The notes under the pieces were generated by a model. It did not search any database. It worked only from the letters and a program-made list of their open reading frames with translations, and was not told the origin of the DNA. A stretch of DNA of 64,000 bases from Pseudomonas putida (GTDB taxonomy: Bacteria; Pseudomonadota; Gammaproteobacteria; Pseudomonadales; Pseudomonadaceae): the NCBI RefSeq assembly GCF_002741075.1, contig NZ_CP016634.1, positions 1,318,501-1,382,500 of the forward strand. Direction: 5' to 3'. This document shows positions 35,701 to 43,600 of this stretch, piece by piece (the stretch's first letter is position 1; each line of letters opens with the position of its first letter). Position numbers and translations under genes: made by a program.

Positions 35701-36635
35701 TCCAGTCGCAACTGGACACCCTGTCGGCGCGTGAAGCCTCGATGAACATGCAGATCGTCCACCTGCAAACCCAGGCTGCCCATGCCCAGGCGCAAATGGC
35801 CCTGTTGCGTGGCAAGTTCACGGGCAAGGCAATGTACAGCTGGTTGCGCGCTCGCCTGGCGACCATCTTCTACACCTACTACGACCTGACTGTCTCGCGC
35901 TGCCTGATGGCGCAAAAGGCATTGCAATGGGAAAAGGGGGACAGCACCACCTACCTGCGCACGGGAACCTGGAATGGTGCCTGGGCCGGCCTGTTATGCG
36001 GCGAAGGGCTGATGCTGGCCCTGGGGCAGATGGAAGACGCCTGGGTGAAATGGCAGAAGCGCGAGATGGAGGTTACCCGTAGCGTCTCGCTGGCACAGCT
36101 GTTCGCGGGCAAGCTGGAAGGCGACGCCGCGCTGGGGGATGTCATCGAGGCGCTGGTCGAGGGCTCGATCAAAGAGGCCAAGGTCGCGCAGCTACCGCTG
36201 AGCGGGCTCACGGTAGCAGGCAGCGAGCTGGCGATTCAGGTTGGGCTGAAGGAACTCGGCCTGGCGATCGATTTCAAGGACAAAACCCGGCGGGTACGCA
36301 GCATCGCGGTCAGCCTGCCGGCCTTGTTGGGGCCTTACCAGAACGTGCGTGCACGCCTGCGCACGGACGCCAGGCACTTACCTGCCGGTTGCGAGGAGTG
36401 TGCCATTTCCCATGGGATGCAGGACAACGGCCTGTTCGGGGGCAGCGGCAGCGACCCACACCCACGTTGGGGGGCAGAGTGGTTGCCGTTCGAAGGGCTG
36501 AACATCGCGCTGCCCAGCGACCCGCAGGACACCACCACCCTGACGTTGACTTTCGCCGACGCCAAGGGCGAACAAAAGGCCCTGTTGCAAAGCTTGAGTG
36601 ATGTCATCCTGCACGTGCAATACACTGTGCGCTGA
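29673..36635 (+). CDS. Toxin-complex A subunit (TcdA-like), main frame
   Basis: Giant TcA protein, the pentameric receptor-binding and pore-forming subunit of insecticidal Tc toxins. The frame is open back to 29514 with no earlier start codon; ATG 29673 lies inside family sequence (MFSPAAYLVALYRE), so the natural N-terminus is the preceding ORF. Order: VRP1-type small lobe (residues 1-300, including MSHFDRLFND), YPENYI segment near 824, neuraminidase-like domain near 830-1100 (RERLYLMWVERQE), receptor-binding/shell region, long amphipathic pore helices near 1970-2080, and the TcB-binding C-terminus (VSLPALLGPYQNVRA, ISHGMQDNGLF, ALLQSLSDVILHVQYTVR). Joined length ~2430 is close to TcdA. No TcB/TcC gene is adjacent. 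A hairpin follows. Confidence 0.93.
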   Translation: MFSPAAYLVALYREATVLYPEGNPWHIDSRRPDLKRLVLSQANLDTPVGALRLSNAILTQRARAVLAQANVDDAVSDDDVLKALASHVNSIGTPYHHHHQTLRQVQIQKDPDFEQMLAAPCVIERWPSAAMAAIYYDIPPALQALLTDPVTLENANERFTYYFPGHTPQTLLQPIRLRNWFALTDAELQAFIGNADDPAFGGAVAVTDLSAEDEPVDDATRASYFALNLNKRVRLYKATGMEPQVLEDIIQRVDPQQITHRTLTVLLRTSLLMKRYGISHEQALALDKGPVSQIAAPGRMSHFDRLFNDPPLVEGGLTVGNTAFQLHPQHAAEQAQIKDTLKRACGTDDEGLYELGLILAASQGQALTLTTEARYLFGLYTLSLWARLHGLAPAELRQLLDMMGLPSALHTEDATVWQALLERLHATVRWLRARGWSVADLKLMTRDVTHIPASTEITNLLNDMKAVIVNAPLPEAPTAQDYGRAITPLLASAFSLSGETAAQALLRWSTRAQPGGLTWEQAWRILEQDAPDEAGMRAVVAFAYGLVQMALIVHGTGLSADALALMVERPQTLTNAAAEDEEGTTTLACNLDTVMALADFSDWLKALPDPAGEGGAVLGALGDPQGISPMLLARVAGLPEAAVFQAATLAVGDTAQVPHLTSWPAIVVVRQWVTLAAAFGVMPNTLESMFRLDATQDIPATWAQWGAVADAFKAGLTSSQAKEAQAAVEAPLSRALAGVFTVGQNPNLEVLNQHLLLDSLNSAQVTTTRIAEATAALQMFIHRTLSRPEDKNALRQGVLDREFFRQWTRWNARYATWSAGQMLMYYPENYIDPTTRLGQTKAMDEMLQVLGQAQINTDTVGDAFQGYLSAFEEVANLEVVSGYHDSRDADRGKSWFIGVSRGEPREYWWRSVDEAKRGPDGQLPANAWTGWTKIDLAAQVQGRMIRPVVYRERLYLMWVERQEHVIARDAQGKPTQYEWRWSYKLSWLRYDGSWSAPLDYPLPADDIQRLEGEGQAKAPLSLFLSAQPGRNTLLVGIYDHDTVRGRQITDFAGLEIFEDLRSRPASIASMLSHVSHWLDTPGRTGMCAVFDGEAMPVAREQMPPDHDSPVPALFAKFDAVLKHVTVVDVSEQDGTYSLSLDTLLTVEANRPEVENIWVRELIAQYRHLGFEGEQIPALARSDKGVFLVREEDGQRFGYLCVSAARFEDFFPREHRYIREVYDSYSSWARGTFDHVTTPQGRAYMGRFPVGNGDLIGRYINFRQNNEIVVPKFPLKVADLLEHPTGFGEDRITPKRYVESIGRVPAREIKRTTFSVDGQVQWDDTASTDIDLSRGPQQVGFTSVMPIGRLNDWRGKQEGLHRVTFQFGTGHVRHYSIQVYREADTLKTAVIQTHDSGAQFLARKGWVTRLNTLFARQLTERAISGIDTILSYDTQQIPEPGIGVGVRLTLPVYDKDYHGTDKSVQIWLCTDQAQRTLLWSGELSETQTVVAQVSFAPDAVRGNERAYHLETRYQGRHHTAEKGLSVVIQHATHEVVRSSDVGATKLDKRNIDSVLVLGRNATSLMDFQGANALYFWELFYYSPMMVMQRFLQEERFDLAEQWLKYVFNPAGYTVRGQYTSRMWNVRPLEEDTSWNDQPLKSLDPDAIAQNDPMHYRLNVFMRLLDITLGQGDSAYRKLERDSLAEAKVWYQRAQDLLGDSPWTVPDSAWGDPLLGQVASAETLDARMDALSLLAQGVRGEHKVRAATDTRFLPEANRVMLGYWETLRIRLHNLRHDLSLDGQPLSLPFYASPADPKALLAAAVAAQGGGERSLPEIKNLPALRFTPLLEGARAMAAQLIQFGGTLQNILERQDAEALAELLNTQGVELAASSVALQKQSLKELASERVTLEKTLEGVIIRRDYYRGLADENINARELHALNLSTTSQSIAAGAKVAFMAGAVLDALPNIFGLANGGHKPGRLCEAVGIGYTLYADALQIASDRVSKEEEYRRRYVEWRGEEKAAEREMGIIQSQLDTLSAREASMNMQIVHLQTQAAHAQAQMALLRGKFTGKAMYSWLRARLATIFYTYYDLTVSRCLMAQKALQWEKGDSTTYLRTGTWNGAWAGLLCGEGLMLALGQMEDAWVKWQKREMEVTRSVSLAQLFAGKLEGDAALGDVIEALVEGSIKEAKVAQLPLSGLTVAGSELAIQVGLKELGLAIDFKDKTRRVRSIAVSLPALLGPYQNVRARLRTDARHLPAGCEECAISHGMQDNGLFGGSGSDPHPRWGAEWLPFEGLNIALPSDPQDTTTLTLTFADAKGEQKALLQSLSDVILHVQYTVR

Positions 36636-36643
36636 CAGGTCAG

Positions 36644-36663
36644 GAGGGCGCGCCCGCGCCCTC
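36644..36663. terminator. Hairpin between tcA and the convergent dehydratase gene
   Basis: GAGGGCG-CGCCCG-CGCCCTC, a 7-bp GC stem just after the tcA stop codon and just before the end of the convergent gene. Probably a shared terminator. Confidence 0.55.
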
Positions 36664-36667
36664 TGAT

Positions 36668-37594
36668 TCAGGCCTCATCGGGCAAGGCGGCCCGCCACGT
36701 CTGGATCTGCTCCAGCGTGGCGGTCGCACCGCCACACACGATCACCAACACGTTGCGATAGGCCGCCAGTGCACCGGGCTGGTAGGTCAATGCCAGCGCC
36801 GCGCCGCAGGCCGGCTCGACCAGTACACGGTGGTCCAACAGAAAACGTTCGCATGCCTCGAGCGCCGCCCGGTCACTGACCAGGTGGCTTTCGAGCGGAT
36901 GCTTTTGTGCACAGGCCAAGGCCTGTTCGGCGACCCGCTTGGCGCCCAGGGACGTGGCGATCGAGGTGATGCGCGGTAACTCCACCGTATGCCCGGCCGC
37001 CAGGGCCGCATGCAGCGAGGCCGCGCCTTCGGTTTCCACCGCCAGCACCGGCACTTCATGCCAGCCGTTGCGCTCGAGCCCTTGCACCACACCGCTGAGC
37101 AAGCCACCGCCACCCACCGACAGCACCACCGCATCGGGCTTGAAGCCGGCAGCGGCCACCTCGTCGATCATGCTCGCATGGCCGGCCCATAGCAGTGGGT
37201 CGTCGAACGGATGGATGAAGGCGTCGTCCGGCCCGACCAGCGTCTGCGCCAGTTCGTTGGCCTCCTGCCAGGAGCTGCCATGCACCACGACCTTGGCGTC
37301 CTCCAGGCGCAGCAGGGCCTTGGCGCGTTCGGTGGTGGTCTCCGGCACCACCACGGTCACCGGCACCCCGAGCATGCGTCCGGCATAGGCCACCGCCAGG
37401 CCAGCGTTGCCGCCGGAGGACGAGACGAAATGACGGGCGCCACGGGCATGATGGGTTTGGCAGGCATGGCCGACCCCTCGCAGCTTGAACGAGCCGCACG
37501 GCTGCAGGGCTTCGAGCTTGAGCCAGACCGAACGGCCGGCGAGCAGGGACAGGGAGCGGGATTCGATGAGGGGCGTCTGGATGTGCAGGGACAT
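36668..37594 (-). CDS. PLP-dependent serine/threonine dehydratase-like enzyme
   Basis: Fold-type II PLP enzyme of 308 residues. ATG 37594 with CGGAGAG upstream gives MSLHIQTPLIESR. The PLP lysine is in CGSFKLRG (Lys37), the substrate loop is SSGGNAG, and the phosphate-binding glycine loop is VGGGGLLSG. The size, lacking any C-terminal ACT domain, and the SSGGNAG loop match the L-serine dehydratase / catabolic threonine dehydratase branch, which deaminates Ser or Thr to pyruvate or 2-oxobutyrate. It is a lone gene convergent with tcA. Confidence 0.88.
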   Translation of the reverse strand: MSLHIQTPLIESRSLSLLAGRSVWLKLEALQPCGSFKLRGVGHACQTHHARGARHFVSSSGGNAGLAVAYAGRMLGVPVTVVVPETTTERAKALLRLEDAKVVVHGSSWQEANELAQTLVGPDDAFIHPFDDPLLWAGHASMIDEVAAAGFKPDAVVLSVGGGGLLSGVVQGLERNGWHEVPVLAVETEGAASLHAALAAGHTVELPRITSIATSLGAKRVAEQALACAQKHPLESHLVSDRAALEACERFLLDHRVLVEPACGAALALTYQPGALAAYRNVLVIVCGGATATLEQIQTWRAALPDEA

Positions 37595-37674
37595 GATGGC
37601 TCTCCGTAGGAATGCCTCATTGTTCCGGTTGACGCAATCGTGGGGCAAGCGCGTTTTGTGAGCGCAGCGTAAAA

Positions 37675-37700
37675 CCTGTGGGAGCGGGTTTACCCGCGAA
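37675..37700 (-). repeat. REP element (P. putida type)
   Basis: CCTGTGGGAGCGGGTTTACC followed by CGCGAA is identical to the copy at 7726-7751. A decayed partner may follow at about 37712-37740 (GCGGATAAACCC). Confidence 0.8.
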
Positions 37701-37748
37701 GCAACCGACGCGGTGCCTGCGGATAAACCCTCCCCGTGGGGCTATGGA

Positions 37749-39452
37749 TCAGCCCAGCGCTGGCGTGCGTGGCGGGATCATGCGGCGCGAGCCGGTGGCC
37801 TCGAACGCGGCGCCGAAGCTCAGCAGTGCATTGTCGCTGTAGGCGCGACCTGCGAAGGTCAGGCCGACCGGCATGCCGATGTCGGCCATTACACCCATGG
37901 GTACGGTCACGGTGGGCACACCCAGGTGACGGATGGCCAGGTTGCCGTTGGCGACCCAGATACCGTTGCTCCAGGCGATGTCCGCCGATTGCGGATTGAC
38001 GTCGGCATCGGCCGGGCCTACATCGGCCACGGTCGGGAACAGCACCGCGTCCAGGCCCAGGGTGTCCATCCAGTCTTCCAGGTCTATCTTGCGGGTCTTT
38101 TCCAGGCCGCGCAGGCCGTCTGGCAGGGTCTCGATCTGATCCCAGGTCTTCAGGCCGCGCTTGGCCATGTTGACGTACTCATCCATGCCAGCTGCCAGGT
38201 CGTCCTCACGGTTGGGCAGGGTGCCGGGGTCGTGGGGGAAGATCTGTGGGCCGTCGACGTCCGCCAGGCGGTTGAGCTTCGGGTCGTCGTTGGCGCGCAG
38301 GAAGTCATCGAACGCCCAACCGGACAGCTCCCACAGTTCGTCGTGCAGGAACGCCTTGGAGACGATGCCGCGGTTGTACACGGTCGGGGCGCCCGGGCGG
38401 TCGCCTTCGCAATTGGAGACCAGCGGGAAGTCCACTTCGACCACCTCGGCACCGGCCGCTTCCAGGGCCTGGCGCGCCTGCTTCCAGAGGTCGATGACGC
38501 TGGCGCGGGTGTTGATGCGTTGGCCGGTCGGGCCGCCGATGCCAGGTTTTTCCGAGGTGCCGGCGTCGGGATCGGCATTGATGTACATCTTGGGAACGCC
38601 GAAACGCTTGCCTTTGAGGGCGCTGGCGCCGACGGCCAGGTCCAGGTAGGAGGCAGGGCGTACCGAGGATGCGGCCGGGATCGGCACCCAGGGCTGCAGG
38701 CGCCACAGGTCGCCGCGCTTGTCGGCATCATCGGCGACGACGACGTCGAGGATTTCCAGCAGGTCGGCCATGGTGCGGGCGTACGGCACCACGACATCCA
38801 TGGTTGGCGTCAGCGGCCAGTTGCCGCGCACCGAGATGACGCCGCGCGAGGGGGTATAGGCGCACAGGCCGTTGTTCGAGGCAGGGCCGCGGCCGCTGGA
38901 CCAGGTCTCTTCGGCCAGGCCGAAGGCCGAGTAGCTGGCGGCGGTGGCGGTACCGGCACCGTTGGAGGAGCCGGAAGCGAACGGCGCGGTCAGGTAGGCG
39001 GCGTTGTACGGGCTTTCGGCGCGGCCATAGACACCACGTTGCATGCCCCCGTTGGCCATGGGCGGCATGTTGGTCTTGCCCAGGCAGATGGCGCCGGCGG
39101 CACGTAGACGCTCGATGGTGAAGGCGTCGCGCTGGGCCACCAGGTCCTTGAAGGCCGGGCTGCCGGAAGCGGCGGTCAGGCCTTTGACCAGGTAGCTGTC
39201 CTTGGCGGTGTAAGGGATGCCATCGAGCGGGCTCAAGGTTTGGCCCTTGGCTCGGCGAGCGTCGGAGGCCTCGGCCTCTTTGAGTGCTTCAGGATTGCGT
39301 ACCACCACGGCGTTCAGGGCCGTGGCGGTGTCGGCTCCGTCATAGGCGTCGATGCGGGCCAGGTAGGCCTTGACCAGCTCAACCGCCGTCGTACGGCCGG
39401 ACTCGAGCGCGTCGCGCAGCTCGGCAATGGAAACCTCGGTTACCTCGATCAT
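37749..39452 (-). CDS. Amidase-signature-family hydrolase with an altered nucleophile motif
   Basis: Cytoplasmic amidase of 567 residues. ATG 39452 (MIEVTEVSIAELRDAL) is the expected amidase start; the open frame upstream to 40040 is unrelated. The catalytic Lys lies in PYTAKDSYLVKG and the cis-Ser in ASGSSNGAG. The nucleophile region reads EETWSSGRGPAS where the family consensus is GTDTGGSxRxPAS: Ser and Arg are kept, but the two oxyanion-hole glycines are replaced by Trp-Ser. It may still hydrolyse amides with shifted specificity. No operon partner is evident. Confidence 0.85.
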   Translation of the reverse strand: MIEVTEVSIAELRDALESGRTTAVELVKAYLARIDAYDGADTATALNAVVVRNPEALKEAEASDARRAKGQTLSPLDGIPYTAKDSYLVKGLTAASGSPAFKDLVAQRDAFTIERLRAAGAICLGKTNMPPMANGGMQRGVYGRAESPYNAAYLTAPFASGSSNGAGTATAASYSAFGLAEETWSSGRGPASNNGLCAYTPSRGVISVRGNWPLTPTMDVVVPYARTMADLLEILDVVVADDADKRGDLWRLQPWVPIPAASSVRPASYLDLAVGASALKGKRFGVPKMYINADPDAGTSEKPGIGGPTGQRINTRASVIDLWKQARQALEAAGAEVVEVDFPLVSNCEGDRPGAPTVYNRGIVSKAFLHDELWELSGWAFDDFLRANDDPKLNRLADVDGPQIFPHDPGTLPNREDDLAAGMDEYVNMAKRGLKTWDQIETLPDGLRGLEKTRKIDLEDWMDTLGLDAVLFPTVADVGPADADVNPQSADIAWSNGIWVANGNLAIRHLGVPTVTVPMGVMADIGMPVGLTFAGRAYSDNALLSFGAAFEATGSRRMIPPRTPALG

Positions 39453-39650
39453 GCTGTCACCAGTTATGCAGGTGGAAACTCGTGGCGCGAGTGTAGCAAG
39501 AAGCCCTTGCCCGGCGCAGGCATGCAGCGTGGCAATGGTCATTTGCACGGCGGCAGTCTTGTCCGCTGAAAGTGTGCGCCAGTGCATGTGCCGACGGTGA
39601 GGGTGAGGCCTGTGGCAGCCCTGCCTCGAAGGGCGCTTTTTGTGGATTGT

Positions 39651-39669
39651 GGGGCTGCAGGGCAGCCCC
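39651..39669 (-). terminator. Hairpin after the YghU-like gene
   Basis: GGGGCTGC-AGG-GCAGCCCC, a perfect 8-bp stem, seven bases past the stop codon on the minus strand. There is no clear T-tract. Confidence 0.5.
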
Positions 39670-39675
39670 TGACAT

Positions 39676-40512
39676 TCACGCGAGGTCTGCCGCCGAATGC
39701 CGCTCCGGCACTTGGCTTTGCTCATCTCCCCAGGTCCGGTTAACCCGGGTGCCACGTTGCACGGCCGGCCGCTGGGCGATGGCCTCGGCCCAACGCTGCA
39801 CATGGGGGTATTGCTGCACGGCAAGGAACTCCGCCGCACCATACAGGTTGCCGCGCACCAACTGGCCATACCAGGGCCACACGGCGATGTCGGCGATGCT
39901 GTACTCATCGCCGCCCAGATAGGCACTTTCGGCCAGCCGCCGGTCAAGCACATCCAGTTGACGCTTGGCTTCCATGGTGAAGCGGTTGATGGCGTACTCG
40001 AACTTTTCAGGCGCATAGACATAGAAGTGGCCAAAACCACCGCCCAGGTAAGGCGCCGAGCCCATCTGCCAGAACAGCCAGTTCAGGCATTCTGTGCGGG
40101 TGGCCGGGGTCTTGGGCAGGAGGGCACCGAACTTCTCGGCCAGGTACAGCAGGATCGAGCCTGACTCGAACACCCGCACCGGCGGTTCGACGCTGCGATC
40201 GAGCAGGGCGGGAATCTTCGAGTTGGGGTTGACCTGGACGAACCCGCTGGAAAACTGGTCGCCTTCGCCGATGCGGATCAGCCAGGCATCGTATTCCGCG
40301 CCAGTATGGCCGAGGGCCAACAGCTCTTCGAGCAGGATGGTCACCTTGACCCCGTTGGGGGTGGCCAGGGAGTACAACTGCAACGGGTGCTTGCCTACCG
40401 GCAGCGCCTGGTCATGGGTGGGGCCGGCCACAGGCCGGTTGATGTTGGCGAACTGGCCGCCGGAGGGCGCCTCGTGGGTCCAGACCTTGGGCGGGACGTA
40501 GGGTGTGCGCAT
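39676..40512 (-). CDS. yghU: Glutathione S-transferase family, YghU-type disulfide-bond oxidoreductase
   Basis: Cytoplasmic GST-fold protein of 278 residues. ATG 40512 with GGAG upstream gives MRTPYVPPKVWTHEA, the typical extended YghU N-terminus. The thioredoxin-like half contains LYSLATPNGVKVTILLEEL and the glutathione-contact NPNSKIPALLDR and FESGSILLYLAEKFG. The helical half contains YSIADIAVWPWYG. YghU binds two glutathiones and reduces disulfides such as 2-hydroxyethyl disulfide. A lone gene. Confidence 0.92.
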   Translation of the reverse strand: MRTPYVPPKVWTHEAPSGGQFANINRPVAGPTHDQALPVGKHPLQLYSLATPNGVKVTILLEELLALGHTGAEYDAWLIRIGEGDQFSSGFVQVNPNSKIPALLDRSVEPPVRVFESGSILLYLAEKFGALLPKTPATRTECLNWLFWQMGSAPYLGGGFGHFYVYAPEKFEYAINRFTMEAKRQLDVLDRRLAESAYLGGDEYSIADIAVWPWYGQLVRGNLYGAAEFLAVQQYPHVQRWAEAIAQRPAVQRGTRVNRTWGDEQSQVPERHSAADLA

Positions 40513-40648
40513 GGGCGAAATCTCCTGAAGGCTCGAGGTAGGCACATCATAAGGTGGACCTGCATCTATGCCATGGGTTCGGCGTCGGGGCAAATGCATC
40601 GGGTGCGGGCGTTGGGTGCATCACACTGATGCCGTCGAGCGGTGGAGT

Positions 40649-40665
40649 GGGGCGCAAAGCGCCCC
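40649..40665 (-). terminator. Hairpin after the invasin-like gene
   Basis: GGGGCGC-AAA-GCGCCCC, a perfect 7-bp stem 11 bases beyond the stop codon of the minus-strand gene. There is no T-tract. Confidence 0.5.
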
Positions 40666-40676
40666 GAATGAGGGGT

Positions 40677-43600
40677 CTACTTGAGCGTTCTGCTGCACAT
40701 AGACCTGTACCTGTCGCTACCTGGCGTTTCGATCACGGCGCCGTAAGTACCTCCGTCTCCGTTGCTCAAACGAAGGTATTTACCGGCTCCGGCAGCGTCG
40801 CTCAACCACAGGTCCTGAGCCGCGCCGCCCTGAACTGCGCCCCATTCGGACGCTACAGTACCGATGCCGCGCGCGTTCTCACCCTTGGTGGCTTCAGCTT
40901 TGGACACGGGCGAAAGGGACAAGGAAGCGCAGTGTTTCATGGCCGCACTCCAGTCAGTACTAGCGCTCAACTTACCAAGTTCATACCACTTCGTTATCTT
41001 GAAATCATAGGTATGTACGATATTGCCGCCTTTACTGGTTGCAGTGATCGTCACGTGGCCCGAATCGGTCGGCGGCGCGCCAGTGAATACAAAATAGTTC
41101 GGGGGTTGGAAAGTCAGCCAACTGACGCTTGAGCGCCAAATGAACAGATCGTTTGGCACGTTGTTGGCGAGGACTGGAATAAAGGTCGCCTCTTGGTATG
41201 CCGTGGTTGGGAAACCACTGCTGCGAGGGAAAAGGTAGTCACCATAGGTTCTTAACTGTCCGATTTGGCTTGTCAGCAATTCAAAAGGCTGGGTCCGTTT
41301 GCCCATTGGAACATCGTTGATTTTAGGGGTGAGGCGATAATCACCTGCCAAGAGGCCAACAAACTCCGCTGTGTATACGCCCGAGTTGTTGACTTCGCCC
41401 AGGCTCCCTATCTTGATGCTGGAGGGCGCGGGGTGTCCTGCACTGTCGGTGATCTCGAAGGTAATCTGTTTAGCGATACCGGTGATGGGGCGACCGATCG
41501 CATCTCGAACCTCAAACGCTATGCCGTTGGTCGTGAAGTCATCGGCCACCATGGTTGATCGGGTCAGAGTCAGCCTGGAGGTCGCCTCCGCGGGTGGCAA
41601 TGGCGTCAACGTAAGGTTGACCTCCAGGCTATCCATCGTGTCGCTGCCGATTTGGGGGGTGAGGGTGTAGGTACCCTTCAGAAACCCTTTCGCCGTTGTG
41701 GTGTAGACCCCGGTCTTGTCGATTTCATCGAAGGGGGCGACGACGATGTCGGTGGGGGCCGGTGGATCGCCTGCGTCATTGGTGATGGCGAGTTTGAGGG
41801 TGCCCTCTAGGCCGCTGACAGGATTGTCGTTGATGTCTTTGGCGGTGAACTCCAGGGTTGAGAACTCGTTGCCATCGGCTGCGATCGTGTCTGGCGTGAT
41901 CTCGAACTTCGAGCGACCTGCGACCGGCGCAAGAGCCAGCAACTCGACCTCGGCTTTCAAAGTGCCGAAGGGGGCGCCGTCGTAGTGCGGGATGAAGGTG
42001 TAGTGGCCCGGGACGGTGCCCTGGAGTGTCGCACGGTACTCACCGGTTTTAGCTTCTGAAATGTCGCCGAGCGTGAGACCGGGCGCCGGGCCGCCCGCCA
42101 GTTCGAACTTCAGCTGGTCGGCGAGACCTCCTACGGGTTTGTCCTTCGCGTCCCTGGCGGTGAAGGTCAGGGTCGAGGTGTCGGTGCCACTGGCCGGGAT
42201 CTGCTGCGGCAGGGCCTGGAAGGTCGATCGGCCCAGCGCGGGCGGCAAGGCCTGCAGCTCTACTTCGGCGCTCAGGCGGCCGATGGGTTTCCCGCTGAGC
42301 TGGGGGGCGACGGTGTAACGGCCGGCCAATGTGCCCTTGAGCGTCGCGGTATAGCGGCCCTTGGCGCTGTCCACGATGGCGCTCACGGTCACGTCCGGGG
42401 GCGAAACGCTGCCCTTGTCGCCGTGAACCGCGAACCGCAGGTTCTTGGCGAGGCCTTCGACCGGCGCGCCGTCGGCGTCCAGGGCGATGAAGGTCAGCAC
42501 GGTGGTGGTCGTGTCGTTGGCGGGCAGCCTGGCAGGGTTTGCGGCGAACGTGGATTTGCCATCGTCCGGCAGGCTGCTGACGGTGCTGACCCGCGCTGGC
42601 GACAGCGCAATCCCTTGCACGGACGGGGTCAAGGTGATCGATTGCGGCGTGGTGCCTGCGGTCACGCGCACTTCATAGTGGCCCGCCGAGACGCGCTCGG
42701 GCTTGGCGACCACGATGCCGCCTGCGCGGGCCTGCGCCTCGGTGACGGTGATCTGGATGTCCGCCAGGGCGATGTCCACCGGTTGCTGCTGCTCGTCGCG
42801 GATGGCCAGGGTCAGGGTTTCGTAGCTGGTGCCATCGGTCGGCAGCACGGTATTGGCGGGGGTGAAGGTGGAATGGCGTGCACTCACCGCCGGGGCGTTG
42901 ACGGTGACCCGGGTTTCGCTGCGTGCGGAGCGGTTGCCTTTGCTGTCGACGGCCACGCCGTGGAGGGTGTAGACGTTGGTGGGCTGGGCGCCGGTCTGGT
43001 AATCGGGCAACACCACGCTGTAGTGGGGGCCGCCGTCATGGACGAGCTTGCCGCCGGCCTGCAGCAGCGCCGGGGCGGTCCAGTCGATGTGCGACAGCGG
43101 GTACTTGCTGTTGACCCACACGCTCAGGGACTTGGTCTCGCCGCCCTGGCCGCTGACGTGGGCGGCGGCGGCCATCTGGATGACCTGCTTCTTGCGGTAT
43201 TCGAGGACGATGTGGTTGTTGCGCTCGACTAGGTCGTAACGGCTGCCGGCCAGGGTGCGCAGGGCGCCGACGCCAGCGGGGTCGACCTGCTTGGCCCACG
43301 GCTCGCCGATCTGGTAGTTGAACTCGGCGCCCACGGTCGTCTCGTTGCCGCCGTTGCCCTTGCGCTGGTCGGCGCTGAGGGTCAGCAGCGGAATGGGCGT
43401 GTAGGTGAGGCCGACGGTGACGGCGCTGGGGTCTTTCTTGCGGTTGTCCTTGCCGAACAGGCCGACTTCGTCGCCGTAGTACTGCTCGTAGGTGAGCTTA
43501 CCGCCGAGCTGCGGCATCGCCGGCAACCAGGCCTCGGTGCGCAGGTCCCAGCCGTTGGCCGGGCGTTCCTGGTAGTCCTCGACGTCGGGGGAATCCTTCC

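Noticed and set aside
39453..40040. Upstream extension of the amidase frame to 763 codons
   Set aside because: The added ~195 residues are low-complexity and overlap the YghU gene; amidase homology begins at MIEVTEVSIAELRDAL.
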